Assembly (NCBI GenBank): GCA_032051265.1
Contig: DAMBYU010000009.1
Coordinates: forward strand, 54,386 to 118,385
Direction of reading: 5' to 3'
DNA length: 64,000 bases
From: Dryocola sp032051265
GTDB taxonomy: Bacteria; Pseudomonadota; Gammaproteobacteria; Enterobacterales; Enterobacteriaceae
Position numbers and translations under genes: made by a program. Position 1 is the stretch's first letter. Each line of letters starts with the position of its first letter. Below the pieces are notes generated by a model. The model was not told the DNA's origin, did no database searches, and saw nothing but the letters and a program-made list of their open reading frames with translations. Shown here piece after piece: positions 63,935 to 64,000 of this stretch.

Positions 63935-63991
63935 AAAGAAATTGCAAATTAGGGGTTGTCAGCTTCCGAAAAATCCCTATACTGCGCCTCC
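63935..63991 (+). promoter_or_regulatory. P1 promoter of a ribosomal RNA operon
   Basis: An A-rich UP-element-like stretch (63935-63950), TTGTCA (63956-63961), a 16-bp spacer, TATACT (63978-63983), a GC-rich discriminator and CACTGACACG match E. coli rrnB P1, which lies after murI. The 16S gene should begin beyond the right edge of the window. Confidence 0.88.
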
Positions 63992-64000
63992 ACTGACACG

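Overview
The window is a stretch of enterobacterial chromosome, almost entirely housekeeping genes, and most predicted proteins look nearly identical in length and sequence to what I recall of their Escherichia coli counterparts. Family-level placement in Enterobacteriaceae or a close relative (Enterobacterales) is secure. I do not name a species. Departures from the E. coli K-12 map include argG sitting inside an argCBGH cluster and belonging to the shorter (about 400 aa) ArgG subfamily, trmL sitting next to cpxA, an SLC13-type transporter where cdh would be, two glycosyltransferase-like genes between tdh and yibQ, and an extra chemoreceptor gene between metF and ppc. These comparisons are from memory, not from a search.

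Layout, left to right. 1-4.3 kb: the end of an LPS core cluster on the minus strand (two GT9-type genes, waaC, waaF, hldD). 4.5-6.8 kb: kbl-tdh, threonine catabolism. 6.8-12.9 kb, minus strand: two glycosyltransferase-like genes, yibQ, envC, gpmI. 13.1-16.3 kb, plus strand: yibN, grxC, secB, gpsA, cysE. 16.3-19.6 kb: trmL, then the Cpx envelope-stress system cpxAR with divergent cpxP and the CpxQ small RNA in the cpxP 3' UTR. 19.7-25.1 kb: fieF, pfkA, sbp, an SLC13 permease, tpiA. 25.2-30.7 kb: yiiQ, yiiR, fpr and the glpFKX operon behind a GlpR/CRP-type promoter. 31.1-37.1 kb: zapB, rraA, menA, hslVU (sigma-32 promoter), ftsN, cytR. 37.3-45.3 kb: priA, rpmE, and the methionine genes metJ, metBL and metF with MetJ boxes and a REP pair. 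45.4-49.9 kb: chemoreceptor and ppc. 50.1-56 kb: argE and divergent argCBGH with ARG boxes. 56-64 kb: oxyS/oxyR, sthA, fabR-yijD, trmA, the cobalamin-riboswitch-controlled btuB, murI, and at the very end the P1 promoter of a ribosomal RNA operon.

The genes fall into functional blocks: envelope construction and stress (waa genes, hldD, envC, yibQ, Cpx, ftsN, murI), central carbon and glycerol metabolism (gpmI, pfkA, tpiA, gpsA, glpFKX, ppc), sulfur, methionine and arginine biosynthesis (cysE, sbp, metJBLF, argECBGH), and redox or oxidative-stress defence (grxC, fpr, oxyR/oxyS, sthA). Several regulatory elements are readable directly: a Cpx box, CpxQ, a Cra-type site, GlpR operators, a sigma-32 promoter, met boxes, ARG boxes, OxyS, a B12 riboswitch and an rrn promoter.

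I found no prophage, insertion sequence, CRISPR array, tRNA, toxin-antitoxin pair or defence island. I do not see convincing evidence of a wholly new biological system. The least explained elements are the glycosyltransferase pair at 6.8-9.0 kb, the SLC13 permease at 23-24.3 kb and the chemoreceptor at 45.4-47.0 kb.
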